Source: Adiantum capillus-veneris (taxonomy: Eukaryota > Streptophyta > Polypodiopsida > Polypodiales > Pteridaceae). From it: 64,000 nucleotides of DNA. Under the pieces are notes generated by a model, which was given only the letters and a program-made list of their open reading frames with translations, was not told the origin of the DNA and did no database searches. Within the stretch, counting starts at the first letter, position 1. The number at the start of each line of letters is the position of its first letter. The stretch lies in the NCBI GenBank assembly GCA_014529385.2, contig CM043947.1, forward strand, positions 130,288,391-130,352,390. The letters run 5' to 3'. Positions 32,831-45,626 of the stretch are shown one piece after another. The translations under genes and the position numbers were made by a program.

Positions 32831-34165
32831 AGTCAATCGGCTTGCCCCTCAAGTTCTCCAAAATCTTCCACATGCACGTGCCTTTTCTTAGACTTGAAAT
32901 CTTCTTCTCTTCTTTTGAATTAATGCCTTGTATGTATGAAAATGACTTTGATAGTTGTCTTTGTCCATAGTTGTCTTTGTTCATAGTTGCATCAAGCTTT
33001 ATCAAGGACTTTGAGCATCTTGACATTCTTTATCAAACCACCGTTTGCATGATCTATCTTTGTTGATACCATGGAGATGCTTTATGGCAAAGAATTCTAT
33101 AGCACAAGAACAATTAACTTTCTTGAAAGCTTCCCATTTAGTTTCCAATGGTGCGTCATATTGAAGTTGTCATCTATAACTTTTGCTCAACCATTTCAAT
33201 AAACATTGGTGCCCGTTTGAAATCCATACATAGTGATAATTTATCTCCCCTTCAGCTAAGATTATCAAGCTTAGTTGCTTCTCCACATTAAAGGTCAATA
33301 CATAAGGTCCAATGGTCTGATTCCGGGGTCCATTGGCCAAACATAAAACTCTTTATACGATACATGATGGCTTCAGATAATAGCATATAGTCAATCACAC
33401 TATTTCTATTATGTTTTCTATATATAAATCCATTGGTTCCACTCCACAAAGATACACCATTGGCAATGAGCATATCCGTGCTATTACACATGTGCACGTA
33501 GTAAAAGTAACTTTGTATTACTAATCCAGCTCTTTCTCATCCATTGAAGTACCATCATACGAGTGAAGTTTCTCCAACTCCCTTGAAATGTACGGCATAT
33601 CAAATTGTTGAGTATCATGTTGCAATGTTTTTGTGCGAGCATTCATATCCCCAAATACAATAACATCACCTTCGCCTTTGAATCAAGCAATGTTCTCTTC
33701 TAAATCAAAAATGATTGATCTCTATCCATGCAAGCATAAAACAGGGAATCATGATATTGAATGTAGCAACCGGCTACAAAAATGGGTGCTCTTTTTGGTG
33801 TCATAGTTTTCAGCCATACATAACGTTTGTACTTGTCATCTTTCACAATTGATACAAAATCTTTCAATCCTTTCTTAACCATACATGCTACCTCTCCTTG
33901 TCCTCTTCGTTGCTTGAGATTCTTTGACCACATAAATAAATGTACATTGTAATCCTCCAAGCCGTAATCCTTGGTGTATCAGACTCCAAAGTTTCAACAA
34001 AAAGTACAACATCGGCTTTGCTTGCTAGATCATCAATGCCAACCCCCGCATTCCATGGATATCCATTACAATTTCAAAAGCATATTTTCAATTGTAACTC
34101 GGTCTCATAGGTCACGCATTCTTATTTGCTCGAGCAACTTGCCTCCTCCTTTGGCACATTTTCTT
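32831..34165 (-). pseudogene. LINE ORF2: apurinic-type endonuclease and linker
   Basis: Starting near 34100 the minus strand encodes FWNCNGYPWN-like and DDLASKADVVLFVETLESD (the start of an exonuclease-endonuclease-phosphatase fold). It continues with EDYNVHLFMWSKNLKQRRGQGEVACMVKKG, APIFVAGCYIQY, then VIVFGDMNART (catalytic GDxNAR, about 33660) and NSVIDYMLLSE plus PESDHWTLCID (catalytic SDH, about 33300). Linker fragments to the RT lie at 32805-33026. Several stops interrupt it. The endonuclease would nick target DNA. The motif order EN then RT matches L1/Jockey-type LINEs. Confidence 0.8.
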
Positions 34166-34179
34166 TGTGAAAGATCTGC

Positions 34180-34730
34180 TTGTTTTTCTTATTCTTTTCT
34201 TCATATGCCTTATAACGCATATTTTGTTACTTAATAGTGCGATCTTCACATATAAAACATTTTGTATCCCTCAAATAGATCCAACTATTATCAAGGATAA
34301 CCTTTTGTTTAGTCTCATCCAGCATGGTGCATACAATTGGATGTTCTCCCGAGAGAGGAGCTCCTTGCTTATCCACTCTATCTGCTCCATAGACCATAAC
34401 CTAGGACATGCCAAAGTGGGTTTTGAAGAAATCTTCGATAACAACGGCAAGAGGAGGTGTCTCTAACTTCTCTTCGGGAGTTCCACAAATAACAATGTTC
34501 TTGGAACGTCGCTCCTGTTCCTTTAACTCCTCCACATCCACATTCTCAACATTCTGCATGAGTGAGGAATTAGGAATTGCATTGTTACCACATACGTCAG
34601 CCCAAGACTTGTTTGTGCATATATTTTTCATGTCACATACATCCTGGCTCATGGTGTCAAATTTCTCCTCTTTCAATACATGGTCATGCTCTACTTTGCT
34701 CATGTGCTCCTTCAAAGCAATCAGGTCCAC
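34180..34730 (-). pseudogene. LINE ORF1-like fragment
   Basis: The frame 34401-34730 (starts MDLIALKEHMSKV) has a coiled-coil-like start, then ERRSKNIVICGTPEE, close in pattern to the RRM region of L1 ORF1 proteins (R-x-x-N-I-V-I-x-G). It continues past a stop near 34400 with IVCTMLDETKQKVILDN and KCFICEDRTIK, which resembles the C-terminal domain. It lies upstream of ORF2 in the element orientation, as expected. Such proteins bind element RNA. It is truncated upstream by a tandem duplication and a second LINE fragment. Confidence 0.65.
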
Positions 34731-34864
34731 AAGAGAGCTTTAGTTTCTAATGGTGTCAAATTTCTCCTCTTTCAATACATGGTCATGCTCTACTTTGCTC
34801 AAGCTCTACTTTGCTCATGCACTCCTTCAAAGCAATCAGGTCCACAAGAGAGCTTTAGTTTCTA
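34651..34864. repeat. ~99-bp tandem duplication
   Basis: ATGGTGTCAAATTTCTCC begins at 34651 and again at 34750. The second copy has an extra short internal repeat of CTCTACTTTGCTC. Confidence 0.85.
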
Positions 34865-35345
34865 ATGGTGCATCATGTTGTTGAAGCTTGTTATATCTGA
34901 CTGTTTTTTTACCATTTCAATATACACCGATGCTCCTTTGAAATCCATACAAAGATACAACTTTTCTTCACTTTGACTAAGAATTTTATGTTTAAATCTT
35001 TCTCCACATGTAATGTCGATACATCAAGTTTGATAGTATGATTGGGGATTTATAGGCCAAGCATAAAACTCTTTATGTGATACATGATGGCTTCAAAGAG
35101 TAGCATATAGTCACATTGACTCCATTGTGTTTTCTATATGTAAATCCATCACTTCTATACCATAACTAGTCTTGCTTAGTGGGCATTGCTATAGAACATA
35201 CACAAATTGGCATCAAGCATCTAGCACTGAACTAAACAAAATACGAAACGCATTGATTATTTTTTTTAAAAGAATTACGTATATAAAATGCATGTCTTTA
35301 TCACTCTAAATCAAGCGGCAATCAATTTTCTCTTTTTTTTAAAGA
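34863..35345 (-). mobile_element. LINE-derived fragment, copy 2
   Basis: This matches the endonuclease-linker DNA of the first LINE (about 33150-33450), then continues into a non-LINE tail shared with 38600-38765. It is non-coding now. Confidence 0.7.
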
Positions 35346-35393
35346 GGGTTTACATTCCTTGACTTCCTCTTCAAGTTGCATGAAACGTGTTTT

Positions 35394-35612
35394 TTACATC
35401 TCAAGTGTCCTCTTGAGATTCTCATTCTCAACCACAAGTACCTTGTTTATGGTCTCTTGCAACGATACCAAGTATGTCATGATCATGGTTTCCGATGTCG
35501 TTGGTTGGGTGGTTGTATTGTTATCTCCACACATAAGAGATTTTGGATCAGTTTCCACAATGGTTGTGGACCTTGTTGAAGAAGAAGATCCCTTGCGAGT
35601 GCCAAAAGACAT
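35394..35612 (-). CDS. coiled-coil N-terminal ORF fragment (gag- or ORF1-like)
   Basis: A 72-codon frame starts MSFGTRKGSSSSTRS. It has a Ser/Thr-rich N-terminus, then MIMTYLVSLQETINKVLVVENENLKRTLE, a heptad-like coiled coil. It resembles the plus-strand ORF near 52942-53223. It lies about 330 bp inside the primer-site-like sequence at 35946-35964 in the right orientation, so it may be the start of an LTR element's gag rather than LINE ORF1. Its continuation is cut by LINE fragments. Confidence 0.4.
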   Translation of the reverse strand: MSFGTRKGSSSSTRSTTIVETDPKSLMCGDNNTTTQPTTSETMIMTYLVSLQETINKVLVVENENLKRTLEM

Positions 35613-35945
35613 TGTATATAAAATAAGAGATGAGAGTCAACTTTCTAGAACCTGTTTACTTCAGAAATGCTTCTACAGAAACGCCTTCCATAACTTTGAA
35701 ATTTTTTGTATTTACATCAATGCATAGAGGGCGTCGTTCTCTTCGATTGATGCTATAGATCACCCACATCGAAGTTCCGATGAAGAAGTTATGATCAAAA
35801 GAGTGAACTGTTGTCTACTAGGTCAAAAAACAGTTGCACTAAGAGAGAGAGAGAGAGAGAGAATGAATCTGAGGAAGATACCACTTAAAAACTACTTTTT
35901 TCAGCATTGAGCACACATATTCTATGTCACCTACCTAAGGTTTTT

Positions 35946-35964
35946 GTCCCCGGCAGCGACGCCA
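35946..35964 (-). promoter_or_regulatory. Tat/Ogre-type primer binding site
   Basis: The minus strand reads TGGCGTCGCTGCCGGGGAC, close to the plant gypsy PBS form TGGCGCCGTTGCCGGGGA. It begins one base after an LTR-like end (CCAACA). Confidence 0.7.
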
Positions 35965-35965
35965 A

Positions 35966-36360
35966 TGTTGGACGGATACGCCGCGACGGACGTCAGCACA
36001 GCGAGAACTCACCTAACAAGTCGCGTGGAAGCAAGCATAAGGTGTCAACCTATACTCGACCGACTCCTAACTAATTCCTACAGAGGTCTCTACCAATTGT
36101 CTAAGTCACAGCCTTCAAGAGTGCAAAAGAGGAAACTTCTTACAACGCTTTCTAGAGCCGAACACCCATCAAACAATTTCGAAACACCATAGAACTTGAA
36201 GGAGACCCTACTCATACCAATAGGCCGCTCTCCCTAAAGTCTATGTACCAAAATCACGACCCAAAACACCAGGTGCAAAAACACGTAGGATGTCTAGCCG
36301 AAATCTGAAGGTCTTCGTTTCCGAAATCTAAAGTGCAAAGGAAACGAAAAAAAAATTTGG
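35966..36360 (-). mobile_element. probable LTR end, outer boundary unknown
   Basis: It starts TGTTGGACGG on the plus strand next to the PBS. No second LTR was found in the window. Non-coding. Confidence 0.45.
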
Positions 36361-37259
36361 GAAACCTACTAGCTACCTTAAGTTTAAACATCCTTAAAGC
36401 TCTTTGTTGACTTCGCTCAATACTAATTTTCCAAAAATTGATGGTTGAACATTACGCATGTGATGACAAAGAATAGGTATTCTTTGGATCTCAAATGTTG
36501 CTGATATGGAAGCAACAAAGTTAGATAATGCTACAATAATTTTGAAAAGAGGTCAAGATTTAATATGGTGCACTTTATGTCAATATGGGGTTGAACAATA
36601 TTCTCAAATGTGCCATTAGACAACAAGATCAATACATTTTTACGTTTCTAATATCACTTTTTTTTCTACATGCAAATATGCTCAATTATGACATAAAGAA
36701 AGAATTGATATAATTGTACTTGTTTATAATTAATGTCACAAGTGAACTTGTCAATCCACAAATGCAAAGAATTCAAGATCACTTTTTCACCAGTTCATTG
36801 TCGTTCTTGATGCTTCCCTACCTTTTGGATTCCTAAAAATTTCTCTCGCTCAATAGATGCTAACATTAGCACAATTAATCTATATACAAGTTCACCCCAT
36901 CTCCACTTGTCCTTGTCCTTGTTCTTGGATTTTCCACTTTGAAAGATCATTGCTTGGCCACCTGGCAACAATGCTCATTAAAGTAGTTCATATTTTTCAC
37001 ATGCTGCTTTGCTCTATCATCTCAACAAATTCGACTCATGTTTTCTCCCATTTTCTTTTCCTCCCACCAAGGAGGCTTTTTGACACCCGTTTTACCCGTT
37101 TTGAGCTAGGACAAGTGTCAGTTGAAAGATTGAGTTCAAAGGTGTTCAACTTTAAATCTTTTCAAGACTCATCTACACATTGCGGTGGTGTTTAAATAGC
37201 TTTATCATCAATGAAAAGGTGGCCATTGGCAGCTTCCACCTTCCAAGTGCAATAGGGAG
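36361..37259. other. unassigned AT-rich sequence
   Basis: No domain-bearing frame and no repeat structure recognised. Confidence 0.4.
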
Positions 37260-38770
37260 TCGGACTATTAGGGAGTTTCACATGCATAACCTTTGTTTTG
37301 GATTCATTAACAATCAACCCACTATGCAGACAAAAGTTCTCAAGGACAACTATATGCTTTTGTGTATCTTCTAAATATGTAATAGAAACACAACATCATT
37401 CACATGCATCAAAAGCATGATTACTACATTGCAAATAGTAACCTCTTCAGTGTCTTCTTGTTGTATAAAGTCAACTTCCATTTGTTCCAATTGATCAATG
37501 CATAGATCAAAGAGAGTACAATGGACATCCTTATATAACCCAATAATACTAAAATCATCTTCCGATATGCAATTGACATAACACTTTGAGTTGTTCCATT
37601 CTTCTCCACAATTCTTAAGAGAAATTATATCAAAAGGATTTCTTGAATTCTATAAAGCAACAATACAATCACTTGCCTTTCAACCGCTTTTCCTCCATGA
37701 GAACACGAAGAGTGTCGAGATTATCAATTATACTATGACTTTGATGAAAACCCATTTGTCCTTTTGCAGACTTTCCATTGTTTTCAACCCATTCACACAG
37801 TTTTAATTCCATTATGCACCCCAATAACTTTTCCATAGGAGACTCGATCATTATAACTTGGTAGTTATTTACATTCTTTATATCCCCTCCTTTCTTCAAA
37901 GGCTTGACCCAATTGTGCTTTAATCACAAGGCATATCATGTTGAAGTGCTACATTGAATATATCATACATGCAATGATGTGATGCCTCTCGAAAATCTTC
38001 CACATACACTTTTTTGTTTGGACTAGGAAAAACTTTTGATGGGCTTTCCATGTCCTCTTTTGTTGAATTAATGCCTTGCACTCATGAAAATGACTTTAAT
38101 AGTATCTTTTCTCTTAGTTGACTCTAGCTTTATCAAGAATTTTCCGACATCTTGACACTCTTTAACAAACCACCTCTTGCGTGATCTACCTTTGTGATAC
38201 CTTTGGCATGCTTTATGTAAAAGCTTTCTTTGCCACGAATAAATAAGTTTCTTGACACCTTCTCATTTAGTTTCTAATGTTGCATCGTGTTGTTGAAGCT
38301 GTCATATGTAGCTTTTCTTCGACCATTTCAATATACACCGATGCTCGTTTAAAATGCACACATATACAACTTTTCTTCACTTTACGAATTTTATGCTTAA
38401 ATGTTTCTCCACATGTAAGGTCAATCCATCAAGTTTGATAGTTTGATTTTGGGAGCTATTGGCCAAGCATAAAACTCTTTATGTGATGCATGATGGCTTC
38501 AAAGAGTAACATATAGTCACATTGTCTCCATTGTGTTTTCTACATGTAAATCCATCACTTCCATGCCATAACTAGTCTTGTTAGGTGGGCATTGCTATAG
38601 AACCTAACAAGACTTACACAAAGTGACATCGAGTATCTAGCACTGAACTAAACAAAACATTAAGCGCATTGATGAATTTTTTTAAAAGAATTACGTATAT
38701 AAAATGCATGTGTATTTATTACTCCAAATCAAACGTAGTCAATTTTCTCTTTTTTTCAAGAGAACCAGAG
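37260..38770 (-). pseudogene. LINE-derived fragment, copy 3
   Basis: 37260-37920 matches the RT part of the first LINE (for example GQMGFHQSHSIIDNLDTLRVLMEEKRLKGK at 37669-37899, the counterpart of 32199-32498). 37980-38600 matches the linker and endonuclease DNA, and 38600-38765 matches the tail of copy 2. It has many indels and is non-functional. Confidence 0.75.
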
Positions 38771-41640
38771 AGAGTTACATGTTGTGACAGTCGAAGGGAG
38801 CAAGGAGTCTTGGTTGTCGATCACACAACCTAGTGCAAAACATATTTAAGGAGAAAAATAAAGGTTGTCCTCATGCTACAGAACGGTTATACAAAGGAGA
38901 ACATTGGACTACAATATATAAAATGCATTGCCAAACAAGGACCTACGTAGATTCATATCAACCACCTAGAAATAAAGTAAACATGTACAAAGTGCATTGA
39001 GTATTGTAATACATGAATTGCCAAACTCTGAAAAAAGAAGTGCGTGTCTATTTGATATATAGATTCAATGATCAACACTGAACATGCATTAGTGAGGAAA
39101 ACATGTGGCTAAACTAAATTTAAGTATTGATAAACTCAAAAATATAACAAGCATCACCAAACTAATGATAATCTTTTACAAACGCCATAATTTTACAAGC
39201 AAGAGGACAATGTTTGAATCAAGCTACATAAAAGCAATGTGAATAGTTAAACATTTCATTTTGTTATAAGGAAGAAAATGAAAATACTAAATATACAATG
39301 CACATCATGCAAAAGTGCTATACAAAAGTATGGTGGATGAGCTGTTTGTTCATGTTTCTATGCATCTCCTTGTTTCTGACAATTGGGTTGACTACCTGAT
39401 TGGAAAGGATGGCCGCATCACTAAACAAATACGATAGGATATTAATGCCCGCATGCGTTGCTTTGGTGAACCTCACCTGCATGACTGAGCATCACGAAGC
39501 AGAGAATAGGTCGCATGAGGAGGATGAGACACCTATTCATGTGACTGGGTTTTGAAAGGTTTGCTTGCCTGATTAGAAAAGGTGTTCGCATCATTGAACA
39601 AATGTGCAAGAATAGAAATGCTTGCAAGCACTTCTTTAGTGATGAGGTGCTTTTCATTATAATATTAAAAGAATCAAAGGCAAAGCTTGGCCGTGCAATT
39701 TGGGTCCACGTCAATGGCCTAGATCATGCCAAGTTCTAAGCTCAAGAAAGTTTGCTCAAGTTCCTTTGATTGGTGCCTTTTTGAAGAGCTTTTATGCCAA
39801 TCTCTCCTACTTCTATCTTTGCATTTATCATCATCATCAAAGTCAATATATCCTATGTATCTATTCATGCAATGATCATGTTCTATGTGAATCCTTCAAT
39901 CACCATGTCTATGGCTAGAATCTCTTAATACATATTCATTTTCGCTGGCATGGTCTTTTCATCTTTCCTACCCCGTCTCACATGGATCCGCAATGGTGTC
40001 GATCATGTCTGATGCAACTTGCATGATCATCTTTTCGACAATTTCTACCATTGTGTCAACTATCAAGTTGCTCGTGCGATTAGGTAATGCCATGTAGCCG
40101 ATTTTGGGCTCATGGCGGCAAAAAAAAATGACGTTAGGTGCACCAAGTTACTAGATACAACGGACTACCATAAGGGTGTCTGCATGTTGCGGCAATGTTG
40201 CTAATCCTACGACAAGATTTAGCTCTAGTTGCTTTGATTGCCTACTTGCAACTCGACAATAACATTTGCTTTACTTTTAAAATAATCAATGTCCGTCTGC
40301 CTAGACTGTAGACAAAGACGCAAGCCGGAGTGACTCGGTATGCACTTGCGACAGCTTGTAGGTACTCAAAACCAGAGAGAGAGAGAGAGAGAGAGATGGT
40401 TGCAACTAGGAGCAAGCCATGATAAGCGCAAGGAAAGTAAGGCAATCAAAGAGGAAATTGCCATTACAAGTTCTTTGAGAGAATCAATGCGCGAGCGAAT
40501 GCTTTTTTCAAAGAGGTAAAACAGCATAACTCCTTAATAACTTAACCAAATAACCATTTCCAAGATGTTTAAATGCAATTCGACTTCCTTCATGAATCTA
40601 ATCCCTCTAGTGAAGGTTGAGAGATACATGAATGAATGCTTGATTTGCTTTCATACTGTTCCACAATTGATCAACAATTGCATCAATTGTGATACGTCTA
40701 CACGTCTACATGCAGCTGTGCGAGCAGCACCTCCTCGAGTCCAGGTCTACAATCTGAAGCTCCAAGTGCACTACAACATCTTCCCTTTCTCTCCGTCTCG
40801 ACTCAATCGATCTCTCATAACACAGCCCCATATTCCTCCCCAGACCTGTCATAATTCTCTCTCTAGTCTCTTAACCTTGCATACCTTCACCTGGTAGTAA
40901 ACTTTTATTAGAGCCGATACTTTCCATATCCATGGCTGTATAGTCATGTAAACTGCAATTTGGAGCTGCATTGGATAAGGTAGATATATCCACCGTTCCT
41001 GTCCTGACATGAAATTAATGTTAAGGCTTAAATTGTCTTAGAATTAGGATTGCATTGAGAGAAGAAAATGTAGATTAAATGTTGTAAGGCTAGAATATGT
41101 AGTTTGGAGAAGTGCTATTGTCGCACAGAAAATGTTGCTTCTAGGGAGCACGCACTGACTCTTTCCAAACGATCAATTAATGCGACAGGGTTGTGGATGA
41201 TGTAAACTGTAGGTTGTATATCCTACCCTGCCGTGCTGCATTTGCTCATTAACAGTCGAAATGGGAAGTTAAATTTTTAATGTGTTTCGAGTTCTATGTT
41301 AGTGTATGCGCAATAATCTCTCTCTCTCTCTCTCTCGGGCTCACAACGTTGCTCTGTTGCAGACTGGAGTACTCTACAGTTACGGAGCCATAGCAGAAGT
41401 ACCACAAGTTAATTGCAGACCTGCATACCTGAGCAAGTAAATACCTACATGGTTGCCACACGCCTCTATCCTATGATATTATTGCAAAAAAATAAAAGAC
41501 TGATGCATTGATGTTTGTTAAATATAAGTGCTGAATGCTCTAGATAAGTGCACGACAGTTAAATCATGAAGGAATTCAATGCAGAATGCCTGGGCAGTGG
41601 GAAGCACATACGGGTAATTATGGGACTTAAATAATAAATA
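38771..41640. other. unassigned sequence
   Basis: AT-rich DNA with short (GA)n at about 40375-40397 and (CT)n at about 41318-41336. None of the short open frames (39442-39714, 40565-40897 and others) shows a recognisable domain. Confidence 0.4.
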
Positions 41641-41795
41641 CACAATCATTACTAGGTGGGTGTGTCGACCACACAATCATTACTAGGTGTGTCGACCAGT
41701 TATTTTCCTCTCTTCGGATCTTTCGTATGAATCATTACTAGGTGGGTGTGTCGACCAGTTATTTTCCTCTTCGGATCTTTCGTGTGAGTTATCTG
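41641..41795. repeat. short interspersed tandem repeats
   Basis: CAATCATTACTAGGTG(GGT)GTGTCGACCA-type units start near 41643, 41673 and 41730. The last two are followed by a repeated segment containing TTCGGATCTTTCGT. Confidence 0.85.
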
Positions 41796-43028
41796 ACAAG
41801 CATTCAAATGCCGTTTAGCAGTAGGTGCTAGCGGTCAAGCATGTTTGAGGTCTTGGTTGATGACGAGCTTAGTAGTTACTTCCACTCACCCAAAGGGTAC
41901 TAAAGAAACAACATTTGCTCTGTGTGTGTGAGCGCGCGCGCACGAGGGAGAACCAACGGAGAATTAAAGAGTGATGGAGTGAGGCCATCAAGGAGCTTGT
42001 AGTACATCACAAAAGCAAAGCTCTGACGGCTAGAGAACGGCAAGCCGAGCAAACACCCTGAGAGCAGGAGTTCCTGCATGCTTCAACGCTTGCATAGTAG
42101 CTATGCTGCAAAGTAAAGAAAACAATGGTGGGACTCTAATCTATAACCCCTGCTTGCATAGCAGCTTCAAATACACTTCAGGCTTAGGCCTCAAGTGCAG
42201 GTTAAAAGACAACCCATCGTCACCCTTGCCCTTACGCAAAGAGCGAACTAACAAAGCATCGTCGATTGATCTCTCAAACAACAGGAGCTACACTTGAGAG
42301 GCAATCTCCTTTCTTTAATGTCCTTTTATCGCCACAAGCAGAGGCAGAGGGAGTCTCACTCCCTGTCTTAATTACAATGGTGGCAAGGAGAAAGATTTTG
42401 TTATGTTAAGAATAGCCAAAATAGTTTTGCCAATCTCATGAAGCTTTAGAAAAAGTTACTTAATTCTCGTGGGCAGCACATGCCATGTAAAACGTCATTT
42501 TCAAAGCAAGACATAAGACATTGAATGATAATATGCAACTGTTAATCCCGATCAACCATGGTGTACATGCAAAAGTTAAAAAAAAGTATCCATGATCTTC
42601 AACAAATTTCATTCAGGATACAAGCTTAGGCGGTTGGGATGGGGGAGGATGTGCTCAGTGGAAGAAGAAGTCGTTTTGATTGGAAGCGGCTCATCCTCGG
42701 CGTCGCCTATCCATCTCAATTCACCTCATCACTGCACACCCCCCATTCCCCATCACCGTCTTCCGCTGCATGTGCTTTACCTACACTACTCTAATGGGTT
42801 CCTTGCATCATATGCCCTGAGGAACAAACTTCCATCGCGATGGACTAATTGGTGATGAGAGTGAAGGGGCTGTGAACCCGGGAGATCGAGAGATCAAATC
42901 TTATCTCCCTCCCAACAAAGCCCACGCATCCCACCTTGCTGTTGGGGCTACTGATTGAGACATCTACCACTCTCCTCCCTTCATGAGAGGCCCAGGATAG
43001 CGCCTCTGCCCAGTAAGACCCGTCTCTC

Positions 43029-43073
<45 letters not shown>

Positions 43074-43696
43074 CACAGAGACGCGCGAGCGCACTATGCA
43101 CAGACGATCTCTCTTCTCTCACCTGCTCGAGGGGGTGTCAGCTCGCTGTATGATGAGGCTCATCTGCGCTGCTATGAGCGCCGCATATGCCACCGCTGAG
43201 TTACGAAGCCATCATCCACCACCGATTGCACCTCAGAACCCTCTAGGGCAATATATACGCAAAACCTAACAACGTTTCATACTTGCCGGGTTCACAACGG
43301 CCGGACGAGAGTAGAACAGAAGTTTTTTAACTTCGTCGGAGGAGAAGACCTTAAAGATGTATCAGACGAGCCTTGCACTCAAGTCTCAAGAGAAAGAGAG
43401 AGAAGAAGAAGAAGAAGAGGAAGACGATTTTCAATACTTTAGGAACTTCCTTTCAAGAGATCTCAAAGATCAATCCAACAAGCCTCGAACTTAAAAGCTA
43501 CTAGCTCACACAACCAGCCTACCATCCTACCAGCGGGTCTCACTCGCTCTTACCAACATTGTATGTGTGTGTGTATGTATGTATCTTATACATTTCTCCG
43601 TGACATTGTCACACACACACACACGATCGACACTATCACCAATAACCTACAAATACTTGTTTACCCATGTTCAAGTGCCAGTTTGTCCCACTTTGT

Positions 43697-43739
<43 letters not shown>

Positions 43740-43903
43740 GGGAAGAGAAAGTTAATGTGTACATTTTTCCTTTTTGTTATCGTGCAGTTGTGTCGATACA
43801 AACACATTTGATACAAATTGTTACATAGATCTTTGAGGTCCCTTAGGACTACTCCTGCTACATTTAACCTTTTTTGCTTCTTTCTCTTCTCCTTCTCCCT
43901 TTT

Positions 43904-43909
<6 letters not shown>
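41796..43909. other. unassigned sequence with CT and AG tracts
   Basis: Contains (CT)n at 43023-43070 and (AG)n at about 43700-43732. Frames at 42103-42297, 42592-42855 and 42955-43269 lack known motifs and the last runs through the CT tract. I do not support a gene here. Confidence 0.4.
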
Positions 43910-43934
<25 letters not shown>

Positions 43935-44522
43935 CACTCGCCCCAAGAAATGTAAGGAAACGTGTCATTGGATTCCTAAATGACTATTGGAAGCCCAAGG
44001 CTACTATCAAGGAAATGATCAAATCTGGGTGCCAAAACGTAGATTGTGTTCTTACCTGTCACCTGACCCATGTGAGCTCAATCCTGTAGCTCCAAAACGA
44101 ATTGACGATCGTGGAAAAAAAAAAAATCAGAGAATGCTACACCCGCTCCAAAGCTAGTTTGGGAACCGAAGAAAGAACAATTTGTTCCACCTAGCTCAGG
44201 AAGGGGGGAGTCCCATGAAGCTTCTAGCTCCTCATGTAATGCATCCATAGAGGTAAAAGCTTCTCCAGAGCCTCCACCTACAATAGTGGACCTTCATGAA
44301 GCTACAAAGGAATCCACACCTCCCAGTGTTCAAGAATCACCTGATGAACCACTTCAAGTTCGATCTTGGGAGAGTACCTTACCACCCTTGCAACTCGACG
44401 AGGCACCTAAGGTAATAGAAAACTAATGGCAAAAATCCTCACCTAGTACCAACTCGAACAATTGGTTTCAAAGAGTGACGAGCACATTTCAGATGGTATA
44501 ATCTACCCAAGGAAGGGGGAAG
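43910..44522 (+). pseudogene. 3' coding end of an unidentified LTR element
   Basis: After an (AG)n tract, two adjoining frames separated by a poly-A run encode CHWIPK, IWVPKRRL and, in the second frame (44127-44426), APKLVWEPKKEQFVPPSS. This is followed by a Ser/Pro/Glu-rich tail ending KVIEN at TAA 44424-44426. The repeated W-x-P-K motif and low-complexity tail look like the non-pol ORF of a retroelement. A polypurine tract (GGAAGGGGGAAG, 44511-44522) follows. Confidence 0.4.
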
Positions 44523-45372
44523 TGTTTGCAGACATCCATCATTCACTCGCTTCCCTCTCAACCTTCCTCCCTGACCTCTCAATCTCCAATCTTAGGGAAT
44601 GTATATATAAAGCCTTATACTCATAAAAAACAAAAATAATAAAGAGCAAGAGCAATAAGAAAACGAGTATGCACAGTAAAGTCAAAACATTGACCAGACC
44701 TACACATTCACATCCAATACACTGAAACAGAGATCTATGTCATCAAACACCTTTGATCCTCATCACTCGAGTAATAGAGGGTAGGTAGGATTAGTACGAT
44801 AGGAGTGTTTCTGTTTAAAAGTTGAGTGCAAAGTTCTTTCTTCCCACTGATGTGCCTCCTAGAGGTATTCTTTGTGTTTCGTAGTGTGTACATGAACGTG
44901 TTGGTGTGGTTAGGATTTGGACCTTCATGGAATCTTTCTCTCGTTCACACTTCAAATCAAGCACGACCATAAACACAAACAGGTGTTTCTTGTCCATTAG
45001 CATTGCCCCTTATCTTTTTGCATCCATGTTTGTCTGCTTTAATTGTGATTGGTAGCATAATATTCAACACATTTGCTTAGTATCAAACATTAAATTCAAT
45101 GTAATTTTCTGTCATAATCACTTGTCTAGGTTTAAAAATCAAGCAACCGACTAAGCTACTGACTAAGCTAGGCGTTAGAGATCTTCTCTTAATACCATGG
45201 GGAATGCCTTCCTAATAATCTATGGTTACTTAGGTTCTTAATCCTATTTAGGCAGCATTGTGTGCAATGTACTAGGGCTTTTTAGTGGGCTTAGTCCCTA
45301 TTGACATTTAGCTTAAGTATTATAAAGGGAGTTTACTAGTGTGATGAGCTTGGGGAGGGTAACAATGTTATA
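44523..45372 (+). mobile_element. possible 3' LTR start after polypurine tract, then unassigned
   Basis: TGTTTGCAGACATCC directly follows the purine tract, as an LTR start would. No partner LTR is in the window, so its end is unknown. The remaining sequence to 45372 has no recognised gene. Confidence 0.35.
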
Positions 45373-45626
45373 TGACCCCCCAAAGTTACAAAATTAAAAT
45401 ACTGAAAACAAACAAACAAAAAATCAAAGTGACACAATGTAAAATCTTAAGCTGGAAGAGAAATCTCAACTTGATTTGGTACTCCACTCACATGTATCGC
45501 CTATGGTACCAGAGCCCTAGAGGTTCCCAGTGTGGGCGCTTTTCCTTGAAAAGCAAAAAACCCAAGGCATACAAAATAAGCACACACATCAAAATTGAAT
45601 CACTGTGAAAAGACTTTGGGGGGTCA
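45373..45626. mobile_element. 254-bp element with 14-bp perfect terminal inverted repeats
   Basis: TGACCCCCCAAAGT (45373-45386) is the exact reverse complement of ACTTTGGGGGGTCA (45613-45626). The inside contains TGGTACCAGAGCC and no known protein. No target duplication is visible. It could be a MITE or a solo LTR with unusually long inverted ends. Confidence 0.55.
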
